The notes beneath the pieces were generated by a model, which was not told where the DNA came from, ran no database searches, and saw only the letters and a program-made list of their open reading frames with translations. The position numbers and the translations under genes are program-made. This document shows, piece by piece, positions 16,766 to 26,032 of a stretch of 64,000 nt of DNA (position 1 is its first letter; each line of letters begins with the position of its first letter). Origin of the DNA: Chlamydia crocodili (GTDB lineage: Bacteria; Chlamydiota; Chlamydiia; Chlamydiales; Chlamydiaceae); the NCBI RefSeq assembly GCF_018343815.1, contig NZ_CP060791.1, positions 1 through 64,000 on the forward strand, read 5' to 3'.

Positions 16766-16801
16766 AAGAGACTTTTCTTCGCGTCCACAGGAAACTCAAA
16801 T

Positions 16802-17215
16802 CTATCTTTTTTTACTTCCCGATAAAATCAATAGGCAAGAAATAGCGCAAAATGCCAATGCTGATGCCATGGGAATCGTAATGAACCCAAAGATAAATAA
16901 TTTTGTTGAGCAAGAAACTCTACCACAAATATCTATCGTCATTCCAGAAATCTCCTGAAGACAAATCTGATAAACAGCAGTTATCATGCCTATAATAGAT
17001 AAAGGTAAAGCGTAGATCTTTACCAAACTATCTTCACGATATGTAGCTATTCCTAAAATAATCGATAAAGGAAATAAGCAAATCCTTTGATAATAACATA
17101 AAACACAGGGCTCTATGTTCAACAGATAACTGTAATAAAGACTCATTACCGTCCCTGTACAACAAATCAACCAAGCAAAATATAAAGCATAATTACGAAG
17201 GAATCTAATCATCAT
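16802..17215 (-). CDS. dsbB: DsbB-type disulfide bond formation protein
   Basis: Reoxidises a DsbA-like partner and passes electrons to quinone in the inner membrane. The 137-residue protein has four membrane segments, the first periplasmic Cys pair in EPCVLCYYQR, and a second pair in DICGRVSC. I start at ATG 17215 (an ATGATG doublet overlapping the stop region of the upstream gene) because GAGG lies just before it; the second ATG, 17212, has the better spacing. It overlaps the DsbA-like gene by about ten bases, so the two are translationally coupled. The pair fits chlamydial dependence on disulfide cross-linked outer membrane proteins. Confidence 0.88.
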   Translation of the reverse strand: MMIRFLRNYALYFAWLICCTGTVMSLYYSYLLNIEPCVLCYYQRICLFPLSIILGIATYREDSLVKIYALPLSIIGMITAVYQICLQEISGMTIDICGRVSCSTKLFIFGFITIPMASALAFCAISCLLILSGSKKR

Positions 17216-17903
17216 TTTCCTCTGTAGCCTGTAAATAACGGATTTGTCGAATGACACGTTCTAACTCATCAAATGTGGGATCCTCAATCAGATAGTCTCC
17301 AACTACAGCTGTTGGTGTTGCTAACTGTCCCCCAAGAACTTGAGAGCCATAAATATTGTTCTTCTTAATTTGCTCTTCATATTGCTGAGAATCTATACAC
17401 TGGATTAATCCCTTAGGATTGATACTACGACCTGAATGTGTTTTCAAATTCTCAGTAAGTTTAGTCAATACTTCAGGAGTTGCCCAACGTTTCCCCTCTT
17501 CCTTAGGATAAGTAAGTAACCTATGGAAATACTCAATATAAGCCTCTATGTCAGGCTGACGTGGGTCATGATGGTAGACACAAAGTAACGCTTGAGCTGC
17601 CGGCATCGATCCTCGAATAAAACATACAGGAATTAACGTAAATGATACCTCACCGGTATCAATGTAGTTCTTTTTTAACAGAGGGAAAACCTCAGTACTA
17701 AACTCCGCACATGCGGAACATGAAGGTTCTTCAAATACTGTAATATTAATCGGTGCATAGGGATTACCAAGAGTTGGAAAATGTTTAGCGTTAGTAGGGA
17801 TATGAGCTTTAGGAGGTAATATCGTCTGCTTTTTATAAATCATTAATCCAAAGCATAGTATGAAAAAAGCACTGGTAACTATGACTAATATCTTTTTATT
17901 CAA
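17205..17903 (-). CDS. Thioredoxin-fold thiol:disulfide oxidoreductase, DsbA/DsbG family
   Basis: The 232-residue protein has an N-terminal membrane anchor or uncleaved signal (about 5-22) and a periplasmic thioredoxin-like domain. The redox motif is CSAC (EEPSCSACAEF) and the cis-Pro loop is QLATPTAVVG near residue 200. Gene order (dsbG-like then dsbB) matches what C. trachomatis databases call dsbG-dsbB (CT177-CT176). It probably introduces or isomerises disulfides in envelope proteins and is recycled by the overlapping DsbB. Whether it is an oxidase or isomerase cannot be read from the motif. Confidence 0.85.
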   Translation of the reverse strand: MNKKILVIVTSAFFILCFGLMIYKKQTILPPKAHIPTNAKHFPTLGNPYAPINITVFEEPSCSACAEFSTEVFPLLKKNYIDTGEVSFTLIPVCFIRGSMPAAQALLCVYHHDPRQPDIEAYIEYFHRLLTYPKEEGKRWATPEVLTKLTENLKTHSGRSINPKGLIQCIDSQQYEEQIKKNNIYGSQVLGGQLATPTAVVGDYLIEDPTFDELERVIRQIRYLQATEENDD

Positions 17904-18109
17904 TGATCGTTCTCTTGTAAGGCTCTCACAGAACTAAGAAATAGAATAAAAAAATAAAAATTTAAAACTATTTTTTTACATAAAAAGGATAGAACACCCT
18001 CCCTTTGTCTTTCATTTATATATTGAAATGGGTTGAATTTGATAAAAAACCTTTTAGTTTTATTATTCTCATTCTATTTAGAAAGAAAGATCCCAGCATT
18101 TTTCTTTTC

Positions 18110-19336
18110 ATGGATAAAGAAACCTTAGAAAATATTTATAAGCACTTCCGTTATCGTTTTTTTAAATTAAGTATTCTCCCCGCATTCTTAGGATTATTGC
18201 TTATATGCACACCAAATACTCTGAATTATCAAGCACCAAGTGTCATTCTTTCCGATAGAGTTTGTGGAAGTTTGTTAATCATTTTAGCCCTGATATCTTT
18301 TTATAGACGTTCTATACTTTGGTTTGGTGTATTTATAGGTATTTGGGTAACTCTTTTCCCTTGTTTTCCAGAACGTTCCTCTATTGTTTTTGCAAATGAT
18401 ACACTCATAGGATTTGCTATCTTTGCTGTTGTTTGTATTCCCCCTACACGACCAGAAGCTTTGGAAGTTGGTCCCACTCTTCCTGAAGGAATGACTTATA
18501 ACCCGTCTTCAGGAGGACGAAGAGCTGCTGTCTTAATATTAAGTTTATTAGCTTGGCTGCAATCACGCTTTCTAACAGCATCTGCATTAGGAATCTCTAG
18601 GACTGCTTTTGAATGTGATTTCCTTGTCTACGCAGCGATGATGGCCGCTTATTCCCTACTTGTTGTGCTTTCTTTATCTGGAGGAGAACGCCGTTGGCAT
18701 ACACGACCAAAAATAGTATTAGCTACAGCAATCACCTTGCTTTCTGCTATTATCCTTACCTTTATCCCTATTGTATCGAAACAGATGACCTTAGATTGTT
18801 GGATATGTTTATCTCTAACAATACAACCTGCTCTAGCCTTTGTTTTTGCTTATGATGAACTTAGAGCAACATTTACCTATCTAGGACAATTTATTGGAAA
18901 AAAACGCGAACTAATTCGTATATCATTATTCGGATCCGAGTACTACCGAGATTCATTATTTTGGGAAGAACGTACTGTCCTTCCTTTTATAAAAGCATGC
19001 AAGCAAGCTTTCCAGGGTATTTCCTTTCCTATTAATCTTCTGATCGCTATTTGTATAGCAATAGGATTTATCAAAGTCAGTGATGAGCTTGCTGTTACAG
19101 ATAAATTGAGAAATTATATCGACATTTGCTGTTGGTTTATCATCGTATTAGCCACCCTATCCTTTGCTAATAGTCTTCGTCATCTTAGATGGCTATGTGT
19201 AATTTTCTCAGCGGCAATACTACTTTCTCCTGTTTTCTTCCATATTCCTCTACACTCTCCTATATTGATTCCAACAATCATCATAGGAATTGCTTTGATT
19301 TTTCTATCTGTAGGGAAAATAATACAGAAAAAGTAA
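18110..19336 (+). CDS. Polytopic membrane protein with an apparent internal duplication
   Basis: The predicted 408-residue protein has about ten hydrophobic segments. Two regions resemble one another: residues starting LSDRVCGSLLIILALISF near the N-terminus and RNYIDICCWFIIVLATLSF near the C-terminus, each followed by a short Arg-containing loop with Trp, another hydrophobic helix and a Pro/Phe-rich end, somewhat like SPW-repeat proteins. The centre has a Cys pair in DCWIC. I prefer ATG 18110 (MDKETLENIY) over 18005, which would add a separate hydrophobic leader. It is divergent from dsb genes and convergent with the 19347 gene. Function unknown; syntenic with the CT178 area. Confidence 0.65.
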   Translation: MDKETLENIYKHFRYRFFKLSILPAFLGLLLICTPNTLNYQAPSVILSDRVCGSLLIILALISFYRRSILWFGVFIGIWVTLFPCFPERSSIVFANDTLIGFAIFAVVCIPPTRPEALEVGPTLPEGMTYNPSSGGRRAAVLILSLLAWLQSRFLTASALGISRTAFECDFLVYAAMMAAYSLLVVLSLSGGERRWHTRPKIVLATAITLLSAIILTFIPIVSKQMTLDCWICLSLTIQPALAFVFAYDELRATFTYLGQFIGKKRELIRISLFGSEYYRDSLFWEERTVLPFIKACKQAFQGISFPINLLIAICIAIGFIKVSDELAVTDKLRNYIDICCWFIIVLATLSFANSLRHLRWLCVIFSAAILLSPVFFHIPLHSPILIPTIIIGIALIFLSVGKIIQKK

Positions 19337-19346
19337 ATAGCTTTCA

Positions 19347-20039
19347 CTAAGTCAGCATCGAGCTAATTCCTGATGAGGTTTCTCCCTGCTGTACCTCAGC
19401 AGCTTGATCTTCCTCTTCTTCAGCTTCTAAACGATCTCGCTTTTCTTTGTCATACTCGCTTGCATAAATATCATCTCGAGCACGATCTATGCCCTCAGCT
19501 ATAACAGCATCATGAACAGAAGTATGCGGGGAATCCTTATCAGGAATAACTTTTATAGTCTGTAATAAAGTAACATAGGAAAATCTCTGAGGATATTCAG
19601 GAAGTAGAACTTGAGATTCTACAAACACCGCGACCTCTTTTTTCGTAAATTTGCCTCTTTGACTATTACAGTAATTCAGAATTTGCAGATAATTACTCTC
19701 TGCTAGTTGTTTGTGTTTACTTAATGCTCCTTTATGATGCTGGAAGGCGTACATAATTAAAGGTGCCGAAATCAATACCGAAGAAAGAATGCCAGGAAGA
19801 ATGAAAGGGAGAAACACGTCTGAAGCAAAAGAAAATCCCTCCAAAGGGTATCCAGCTAAAAGAGATCCTATCAATAACAATACTATAGAACAGACAAAAA
19901 CAATCGTAGCAATAACCACAAGAGGCGAACCCTTACAACGATGGGAATGAATACCATTATAAAGAGAAAGTTTCTCATTAGAAGAAAGTAGAGTGTAGTC
20001 TAACTGTGAAGATTGTACATTAGCAAGTGGTAATGTCAT
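19347..20039 (-). CDS. Putative Inc-like membrane protein (CT179 position)
   Basis: The product is about 230 residues with two membrane segments separated by a short loop (about 40-62 and 75-105), then a soluble charged region with an acidic run (EEEEDQAAEVQ) at the C-terminus. ATG 20039 forms an ATGA overlap with the stop of the upstream ABC ATPase gene, which favours it over the in-frame ATG 20051. Co-transcription with an ABC ATPase would suit either a transport accessory or an unrelated Inc; the two-lobed profile favours the second. Function unknown. Confidence 0.62.
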   Translation of the reverse strand: MTLPLANVQSSQLDYTLLSSNEKLSLYNGIHSHRCKGSPLVVIATIVFVCSIVLLLIGSLLAGYPLEGFSFASDVFLPFILPGILSSVLISAPLIMYAFQHHKGALSKHKQLAESNYLQILNYCNSQRGKFTKKEVAVFVESQVLLPEYPQRFSYVTLLQTIKVIPDKDSPHTSVHDAVIAEGIDRARDDIYASEYDKEKRDRLEAEEEEDQAAEVQQGETSSGISSMLT

Positions 20040-20743
20040 GTTAAAAGACACTCCCGGATATCCTCTATAAGCATATGGACATTACCGGAAGAACGCGTTG
20101 AATCATTAAAGAATACAGGAACGAGTCCACGATTTTTAAGTACATAAAATGCATCTCCAAGAAAGGCTACATCACGAAAATCATGAGTAACAAGCACTAC
20201 AGTTTTATAGTCTTTTCTTGCTAATCGCAAAATGTACTTATATAACAGTTCCTTAGTCGTAATATCTAAAGAAGAAAATGGCTCATCTAATAGTAATATC
20301 GGTTTAGGAGATAAACACTGACAAGCCAAAGATACTCTTTGCTTTTGTCCTTCAGATAATTCATCGGGATAACAATCCAATAAATTGCCTATATTAAAGC
20401 TCTCAATCACTTCAGACAACTTCTCAGAAAATATAGAGAAACGTTTGTTCTTTACTCCCAATTCAGAGCCGAGATAAATATTTTTCAACACGGTTCTCCA
20501 CGGAAGTAGAGTCTGCTTTTGTTGCATATAAGCCACGTCTGTTTGCTGAATAGGTTGGCCAAGCCATAAGATTTCCCCTTCAGAAGGAGATAAGAAATTA
20601 GCAATTAAACGAAATAAGGTGGTCTTTCCTATTCCAGAAACACCTAAAACAATAGAAATTTTTCCTGGATACGCAGTAAAAGAAGCTTTTTTAAAAATTA
20701 ACTTATCCGAGTAAGAATAGCCAAGATCTTTGACTTCTAACAT
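20036..20743 (-). CDS. ABC transporter ATP-binding protein (TauB-like)
   Basis: The 235-residue ATPase has Walker A GVSGIGKTT, a Q-loop in YMQQKQTLLPW, signature LSEGQKQR, Walker B ILLLDEP and switch His in VTHDFRD. The best family match is the nitrate/sulfonate/taurine class; C. trachomatis databases call the syntenic gene tauB. I use ATG 20743 because an upstream in-frame ATG would run the frame through the tRNA-Ile gene. No permease or binding protein gene of this class lies in the window, so its partners must be elsewhere or lost. Substrate unknown. Confidence 0.82.
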   Translation of the reverse strand: MLEVKDLGYSYSDKLIFKKASFTAYPGKISIVLGVSGIGKTTLFRLIANFLSPSEGEILWLGQPIQQTDVAYMQQKQTLLPWRTVLKNIYLGSELGVKNKRFSIFSEKLSEVIESFNIGNLLDCYPDELSEGQKQRVSLACQCLSPKPILLLDEPFSSLDITTKELLYKYILRLARKDYKTVVLVTHDFRDVAFLGDAFYVLKNRGLVPVFFNDSTRSSGNVHMLIEDIRECLLT

Positions 20744-20776
20744 GTAGAAACCATGATTTTTGAGAGGAAGACGGCT

Positions 20777-20850
20777 TGCGGTTACCAAGACTTGAACTTG
20801 GGACCTCGACATTATCAGTGTCGCGCTCTAACCAACTGAGCTATAACCGC
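20777..20850 (-). tRNA. tRNA-Ile (GAU)
   Basis: A 74-base cloverleaf: acceptor stem GCGGTTA/TAACCGC, D arm GCTCAGTTGGTTAGAGC, anticodon stem CGACA/TGTCG with loop CTGATAA (anticodon GAT), and T arm CCAAG-TTCAAGT-CTTGG. No CCA is encoded. It is six bases behind tRNA-Ala and 33 bases before the ABC ATPase gene on the same strand. Confidence 0.95.
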
Positions 20851-20856
20851 GAGTTT

Positions 20857-20929
20857 TGGAGACTAGGAGAGTCGAACTCCTGACCTTCTGAATGCAAATC
20901 AGACGCTCTACCAGCTAAGCTAAGTCCCC
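20857..20929 (-). tRNA. tRNA-Ala (UGC)
   Basis: A 73-base cloverleaf: acceptor GGGGACT/AGTCTCC with one G-U, anticodon stem TCTGA/TCAGA with loop TTTGCAT (anticodon TGC), and T arm GGAGTTCGACTCTCC. It is paired with tRNA-Ile. In many bacteria these two sit in the 16S-23S spacer; here they are free-standing. Confidence 0.95.
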
Positions 20930-21020
20930 GTTTATTCTTCTCATATTACTATAGAAAAACAAAAAGCTATCTTAATGACTAAGAGATTTAACCTCAACCA
21001 AAGAATTAGGAAAAAACGAA

Positions 21021-21914
21021 TCAATGGGTTAAACAGATTTCTTTGAGGACACTTTTTAAAAGAGAATCCATGTAAAATTTACTTGTTTCACTTTGAAGTT
21101 GTAACCAGCTTGTATTACTTGAGGACTCAAGAGGATGAGGAATAAGAATATTGACCCCTAAACAAGGAACATCAAATTCATAACACACCTGAGAAACGGC
21201 TCCCCCAGCACTATCAAAACCTTGAATGTCGGAGTGAACTTTTTGAAGAGAAAGAAAATAGTTCTTAGACATTGTAAAAGCTTCTCCAGTGGCTATGATA
21301 CCCTCAATAAGATCGTGTTCTGTGGATGTCATAGGTTTCAAGTAACCATGCATCTTTAACAGATCTTCTATAGCTTGTTTATGAGTAACAATAAACTGTC
21401 TTCCTCCTTTCTTTGCGGCCTCTCTATAGGCTTTACTTGTAGCAAAAATGCTCTGATTGATATCTGGTATTTCGAATCTTTTGAAAAACGGACGAACGTC
21501 GGAATCATAATTAATATAACCGTTGGAAATTAAAACGTTTCCAAAGCGACCAGTTTCCGAACGTGAATAGCATGTGCCAATAATTAAAATAAGCTCTACA
21601 CGATGCTTTAAAATCATATTACAACTAATTACAGATGCAGAAACTTTATTAGGCCAAAAAGAAGACATCACCAGATACTTTCCAAAATAATCTCCAGAAT
21701 AATATGTCCTTCTTCCCTCCACACTTTTCTTATTATTAGCAAACCATGGTATAGGACATTCTGCATCAGAAGACTCAGAAATTTCAGGAAGAGCAAAAAT
21801 GATTCCTATACGAGATAAAGGGGCGTTCTTTTCATTAAAAATATCAATAGGTTCTGCTTTTAAAGAGATAAAGGAACAACAAAGAATAGAAACAAAAAAA
21901 ATGCGAAGAACCAT
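21021..21914 (-). CDS. Exported nucleosidase-fold protein, catalytic residues replaced
   Basis: The 297-residue protein begins with a signal peptide (VLRIFFVSILCCSFISLKA). The mature part follows the methylthioadenosine/SAH nucleosidase fold block by block: RIGIIFALPEI for GIIGAMEEE, IIGTCYSRS for NTGSAGG, GIIATGEAF for GLIVSGDAF, and a final block DSAGGAVSQVCYEFDVP for EMEATAIAHVCHNFNVP of E. coli MTAN. By this alignment the catalytic or substrate-binding residues Glu12, Glu174 and Asp197 of MTAN are Ile, Ala and Pro. It is therefore probably not a standard nucleosidase and is located outside the cytoplasm, unlike MTAN. Alignment done by eye; role unknown. Confidence 0.68.
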   Translation of the reverse strand: MVLRIFFVSILCCSFISLKAEPIDIFNEKNAPLSRIGIIFALPEISESSDAECPIPWFANNKKSVEGRRTYYSGDYFGKYLVMSSFWPNKVSASVISCNMILKHRVELILIIGTCYSRSETGRFGNVLISNGYINYDSDVRPFFKRFEIPDINQSIFATSKAYREAAKKGGRQFIVTHKQAIEDLLKMHGYLKPMTSTEHDLIEGIIATGEAFTMSKNYFLSLQKVHSDIQGFDSAGGAVSQVCYEFDVPCLGVNILIPHPLESSSNTSWLQLQSETSKFYMDSLLKSVLKEICLTH

Positions 21915-21997
21915 AAAAATTCCAATTATAGAATCCTGGTTCCTTATAGAAAAACGAATTGTTAAAGAGAATGAAAAAGCTAGAAGTGAAGATAGCC

Positions 21998-22036
21998 CTT
22001 TCGACTCTAGAGGTAGCGAAAGACTAGACTCGAAAG
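21998..22036. other. Long hairpin between two exported-protein genes
   Basis: CTTTCGACTCTAG (21998-22010) and CTAGACTCGAAAG (22024-22036) can form a 13-position stem with one C-C mismatch and a 13-base loop. It lies between the stop of the 22088 gene and the start of the 21914 gene, both on the minus strand. There is no T-run, so it may be a processing or stabilising element rather than a terminator. Confidence 0.45.
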
Positions 22037-22087
22037 AGCAAACCTTCTATGAATCTTTATTCATAAATAAAGAGAAATACTCATTTT

Positions 22088-22780
22088 TCAAAGTCTGACT
22101 TTCTTTTTTAAATCTATAGTTCTTGCTTCGCGCACTTTGGTAATCTTAAATGATTTCGTGAATGTTTCGTATTCTTTATCCAAAGCTTTAGCATCTTTAT
22201 TTTTATAAACCATGAAAACTTGATAAAGAGTATGGTTTACTGAAATTAACATCCCTCTAAAATAGATATCCTCACAAGATATCCAAAACTCTAAAGCTTT
22301 ATGTCCTTGTACCTCTTTTGCCTGCATAAATAGGACTTGCGACTCTGGTAGAGCCTGTAGCATTCCTGAAAATCCTTCTTGAAGATTTAATTCTGGACGA
22401 CTGACATCCACTTTCTCAGGATATTCCCATACAGACACAACATATACAGTATTATCTGATTGTGTTTCTGTAACATATGTATCATAGCGTATAGTAAGTT
22501 CTGATTGAGGAATTTCTATGATCTGACCAGAATGGTCCGGATCCCCTGGGAACTCTGCAGAAAATCCACAATTTTTCGTATAGTCATACCGCTTCCACTT
22601 GAGACTATCTTTAATTTGAGAAATAGGGATATCACTATCTTTGATCTCTTTATTAGAGAACCAGTTCTTCATCTTAGAGAGAAAACCAGTCTTTGACTCC
22701 CCTGCAACTAATGAAGCTGGGCATAGGGCTTGAAGAGATATTAATACGGTTAATATGAACTTACTTAATTTTGAAAGCAT
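22088..22780 (-). CDS. Conserved exported hypothetical protein (CT181 position)
   Basis: The 230-residue protein has an N-terminal signal peptide (KFILTVLISLQALCPASLVAG) and a basic linker. A soluble domain begins CGFSAEFPGDP and contains alternating beta-like hydrophobic stretches (DNTVYVVSVWEYP, YQVFMVYKN); the C-terminus is Lys/Arg-rich. Nothing catalytic is visible. Its place before kdsB (divergent) matches C. trachomatis CT181. Probably periplasmic. Function unknown. Confidence 0.68.
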   Translation of the reverse strand: MLSKLSKFILTVLISLQALCPASLVAGESKTGFLSKMKNWFSNKEIKDSDIPISQIKDSLKWKRYDYTKNCGFSAEFPGDPDHSGQIIEIPQSELTIRYDTYVTETQSDNTVYVVSVWEYPEKVDVSRPELNLQEGFSGMLQALPESQVLFMQAKEVQGHKALEFWISCEDIYFRGMLISVNHTLYQVFMVYKNKDAKALDKEYETFTKSFKITKVREARTIDLKKKVRL

Positions 22781-22946
22781 AATAAAAATAAAATACGTTT
22801 ATTAATTTAATAATATAACTTCCGAGACTTTTTATTATAAATAAAACATAAAAAATCAAAATCATCAAAAAACCTTGTATTTTATAAAATCCATAATGAT
22901 AATCCTGCTTGTTAAAAAATCTTAGAAATTAAGAGTTATAGCGCGT

Positions 22947-23711
22947 ATGAAAGAGCAAGTATTTGCTAGTAAGAAGGTTGGAGTTTTGCCAGCACGATGG
23001 GGTAGCGTCAGATTTACTGGAAAGCCCCTAGCAAACATCCTAGGAAAGTCTTTAATACAAAGAACTTATGAGAATATTAATCAAAGTACAACACTAGATA
23101 AAGTTGTTGTAGCTACTGATGATCAACGCATTATGGATCATGTCTTAGAATTTGGTGGTCATTGCGTAATGACAAGTCCAGAGTGTGCTAACGGAACAGA
23201 ACGTACAGCAGAAACGGTATCGCGTTATTTCCCTGAAGCTGAGATTATAGTGAATATTCAAGGAGATGAGCCATGTTTACAGCATACTGTTGTTGACTCT
23301 CTTGTTAGAAAACTCGAAGAATTCCCTAAGATTCAAATGGTTACTCCGGTTGCTAAAACTACCGATTCACATGAGATCTTAACAAATCAAAAAGTGAAAT
23401 GTGTTTTCGATAAAAATGGAAAGGCTTTATATTTTAGTAGAAGCCCTATTCCACACATCTTAAAGAAAGAGACACCGATTTATCTTCACATTGGCGTATA
23501 TGCATTTAGGCGGAATGCTCTATTCAATTATATTGAATCTTCCCCTACTCCGCTAAGCCAAGCTGAAGATCTTGAGCAACTACGTATACTAGAACACGGT
23601 GGGTCTATCCACGTATGTGTAGTGGAAGCTAAGAGCCCCTCAGTTGATTATCCAGAAGATATAAATAAGGTAGAAAAATACTTAACATGCCATTCAAGTG
23701 CATCTTTTTAA
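22947..23711 (+). CDS. kdsB: 3-deoxy-manno-octulosonate cytidylyltransferase (CMP-Kdo synthetase)
   Basis: Activates Kdo with CTP for lipooligosaccharide synthesis in the cytoplasm. The 254-residue protein has the nucleotide-binding start [24 protein letters not shown], the ANGTERTAE motif, NIQGDEP with metal-binding Asp, and the C-terminal [10 protein letters not shown] helix. Length is normal. Its 3' end overlaps pyrG by 25 bases, so CTP synthase and the CTP-consuming enzyme are coupled; the Kdo transferase waaA lies elsewhere in the window. Confidence 0.95.
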   Translation: MKEQVFASKKVGVLPARWGSVRFTGKPLANILGKSLIQRTYENINQSTTLDKVVVATDDQRIMDHVLEFGGHCVMTSPECANGTERTAETVSRYFPEAEIIVNIQGDEPCLQHTVVDSLVRKLEEFPKIQMVTPVAKTTDSHEILTNQKVKCVFDKNGKALYFSRSPIPHILKKETPIYLHIGVYAFRRNALFNYIESSPTPLSQAEDLEQLRILEHGGSIHVCVVEAKSPSVDYPEDINKVEKYLTCHSSASF

Positions 23712-25300
23712 CAGGAGGAGTTGTTTCTTCCTTAGGCAAGGGATTAACCGCTGCTTCTCTAGCTCTATTATTAGAGCGTCAAAATCTTAAAGTTGCCATG
23801 TTAAAACTGGATCCTTATCTTAACGTTGATCCGGGAACAATGAATCCTTACGAACACGGTGAGGTCTATGTTACCAATGACGGCATAGAGACGGATCTAG
23901 ATCTTGGTCACTATCATCGATTTTCTTCAGTAAACTTATCTAAATATTCTACAGCGACCTCAGGACAAATCTATGCTCGCGTGATTAAGAGAGAACGCGA
24001 AGGATTTTATCTAGGAAGCACTGTTCAAGTTATCCCTCATATTACTAATGAAATCATCGAAGTTATCTTAGAGTGTGCCAAGGAAAATCAGCCTGACGTA
24101 TTAATTGTAGAAATCGGTGGTACTGTTGGTGATATAGAATCCCTACCCTTTCTTGAAGCTATTCGACAATTCCGCTATGAGCATGCTGATAGCTGTTTCA
24201 GCATTCATATGACTTATGTGCCTTATTTGAAAGCTGCTGGAGAGGTTAAAACAAAACCTACCCAACATTCTGTTCAAAGTTTACGAGGTATCGGTATCAT
24301 TCCCGATGCTATTCTTTGTAGATCCGAGTCTCCTTTAAGTAGCGAAGTAAAAAAGAAAATCAGTTTATTTTGTAATGTACCTAATAACGCGGTCTTTAAC
24401 GTTATAGATGTTGAACATTCGATCTACGAAATGCCCTTGATGCTATCTCAGGAAAAGATCTCGACATTTATTACAGAAAAATTAGGGTTATTCACAAAAC
24501 AAGAAGATCTAAGTGATTGGAAAATCTTAATAGAGCGTCTACGCGACCCCCTTCCAAATAAAGTGCGCATAGGTCTAGTGGGTAAGTATGTACAACACAA
24601 AGACGCCTATAAATCTGTTTTTGAATCGATTACCCATGCTGCGTTAAGCTTAAATTACTCCGTAGAAATTCTTCCTTTAGATTCTGATGATCCTCATTTC
24701 CTTGAAACCTTAGAACAATGTGATGGTTGCTTGGTTCCTGGAGGTTTTGGATCTCGTGGATGGGAAGGAAAAATTAAAGCAGCAAAGCTCTGTAGGGAGA
24801 GAGGTATTCCTTACTTCGGTATTTGCCTAGGAATGCAAGTTCTTGTTGTCGAATATGCTCGCAACGTTATGCACTTAGAAAAAGCAAATTCGACAGAAAT
24901 GGATAAGGATACACCTGACCCTGTTATCTGTATGATGGATGGACAAGCATCTCTAGTGGCTACAGGGGGGACAATGCGTCTTGGAGCCTATCCTTGTGTA
25001 TTATCTCCTGGGACTAAAGTATACGAGGCGTATGGAAAATCGGAAATTATGGAACGCCATCGCCATCGCTATGAAGTAAATTTTAACTACGTACAACAGT
25101 TAAGCGACCACGGTCTGAATATTGTAGGTACATGTCCACAACAAGGACTTTGTGAAATCGTAGAAATCGCAGATCATCCATGGATGGTCGGTGTACAATT
25201 TCATCCAGAATTTCTGTCGAAATTGATAGCTCCTCATCCACTATTTATAGGTTTTATTCAGGCAGCAATTCTATATTCTAGGAATAAAAGTTATGTCTAA
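23687..25300 (+). CDS. pyrG: CTP synthase
   Basis: Aminates UTP to CTP with glutamine and ATP. The 537-residue protein has the synthase domain (about 1-265) with [11 protein letters not shown] (P-loop type) at the N-terminus, the HYHRF and [11 protein letters not shown] motifs, and a C-terminal glutamine amidotransferase domain with nucleophile Cys in GICLGMQ and the VQFHPEF His/Glu pair. Start ATG 23687 lies inside kdsB and gives the expected N-terminus. It overlaps yqgF by eight bases. Confidence 0.97.
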   Translation: MPFKCIFLTGGVVSSLGKGLTAASLALLLERQNLKVAMLKLDPYLNVDPGTMNPYEHGEVYVTNDGIETDLDLGHYHRFSSVNLSKYSTATSGQIYARVIKREREGFYLGSTVQVIPHITNEIIEVILECAKENQPDVLIVEIGGTVGDIESLPFLEAIRQFRYEHADSCFSIHMTYVPYLKAAGEVKTKPTQHSVQSLRGIGIIPDAILCRSESPLSSEVKKKISLFCNVPNNAVFNVIDVEHSIYEMPLMLSQEKISTFITEKLGLFTKQEDLSDWKILIERLRDPLPNKVRIGLVGKYVQHKDAYKSVFESITHAALSLNYSVEILPLDSDDPHFLETLEQCDGCLVPGGFGSRGWEGKIKAAKLCRERGIPYFGICLGMQVLVVEYARNVMHLEKANSTEMDKDTPDPVICMMDGQASLVATGGTMRLGAYPCVLSPGTKVYEAYGKSEIMERHRHRYEVNFNYVQQLSDHGLNIVGTCPQQGLCEIVEIADHPWMVGVQFHPEFLSKLIAPHPLFIGFIQAAILYSRNKSYV

Positions 25301-25745
25301 TTCTCAGACAGAAAGAATCTTCCTTGGCGTAGACTACGGACAGAGGCGTATAGGCCTTGCTTATGCAGCCTCTCCTTTGCTCATCAGCTTGCCTATAGGA
25401 TTTATAGAGGCAGGAAAGACATTAGAGGCAACAGCAAAAATTCTTGGTAAAATCATCCAAGAACGTAATGTCTCTTATGTAATTCTAGGAAATCCTATCC
25501 CTATGCAAAAAAGCCAAAAATCCATTCTACAGGAAGAAATCATCAAACTTTCTTCCTTAATTCAGGAATCTTGTTCTGTTGAAGTTATTCTTTGGGATGA
25601 AAGACTCTCCTCAGCACAAGCAGAACGTATGCTAAAAGGTGATTGCGGATTAAATAGAAAACAAAGAAAAGGGAAAGCTGACAGTATTGCCGCAACCCTC
25701 ATCCTCACAAGTTTTTTAGAAAGTTCTCCCCAAATTTACTCCTAA
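25293..25745 (+). CDS. yqgF: Putative pre-16S rRNA nuclease / Holliday junction resolvase-like YqgF
   Basis: The 150-residue RNase H-fold protein has FLGVDYGQRRIGLA with the first acidic metal ligand, YVILGNP, a central acidic position, and the C-terminal DERLSSAQAERML plus KADSIAATLIL block with the last Asp. It is universal in bacteria and implicated in maturing the 16S rRNA 5' end. Overlaps pyrG, so kdsB-pyrG-yqgF are one unit. In C. trachomatis zwf follows yqgF; here an opp cluster does. Confidence 0.9.
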   Translation: MSNSQTERIFLGVDYGQRRIGLAYAASPLLISLPIGFIEAGKTLEATAKILGKIIQERNVSYVILGNPIPMQKSQKSILQEEIIKLSSLIQESCSVEVILWDERLSSAQAERMLKGDCGLNRKQRKGKADSIAATLILTSFLESSPQIYS

Positions 25746-26032
25746 TCATCCCCTCCATACAGCAATCATTAATCATGTCTCTAATTCCTTAAGAATTAAG
25801 AATTCAAATCTATTTAGATTATTAATTAAATAGCTCGTATATATAAATTATTTAAATTCGATAACGGATAAAATTACTTTGAACAAAAAACTAAAAAATC
25901 TTAACCTCCTAGCTTTGAAAATCTCAGCCCACCTACAATCTAAAAGATTTTCAAAATTGCCAATCTGATACGACTTGATAAATTACCGTGTCACTTCTTT
26001 AAAAAAATGCAATAGGGTGTTTTCCTTTTATT

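Noticed and set aside
20744..20812. N-terminal extension of the ABC ATPase from an ATG at 20812
   Set aside because: It would translate through the tRNA-Ile gene, and the conserved domain starts after ATG 20743.
20777..20929. Part of an rRNA operon, because tRNA-Ile and tRNA-Ala occur together
   Set aside because: No 16S or 23S sequence flanks the pair; protein genes lie on both sides.
21799..22098. A 99-residue plus-strand gene antisense to the nucleosidase-like gene
   Set aside because: It has low-complexity Lys/Glu/Ile content with no start signal, and overlaps a well-supported gene.
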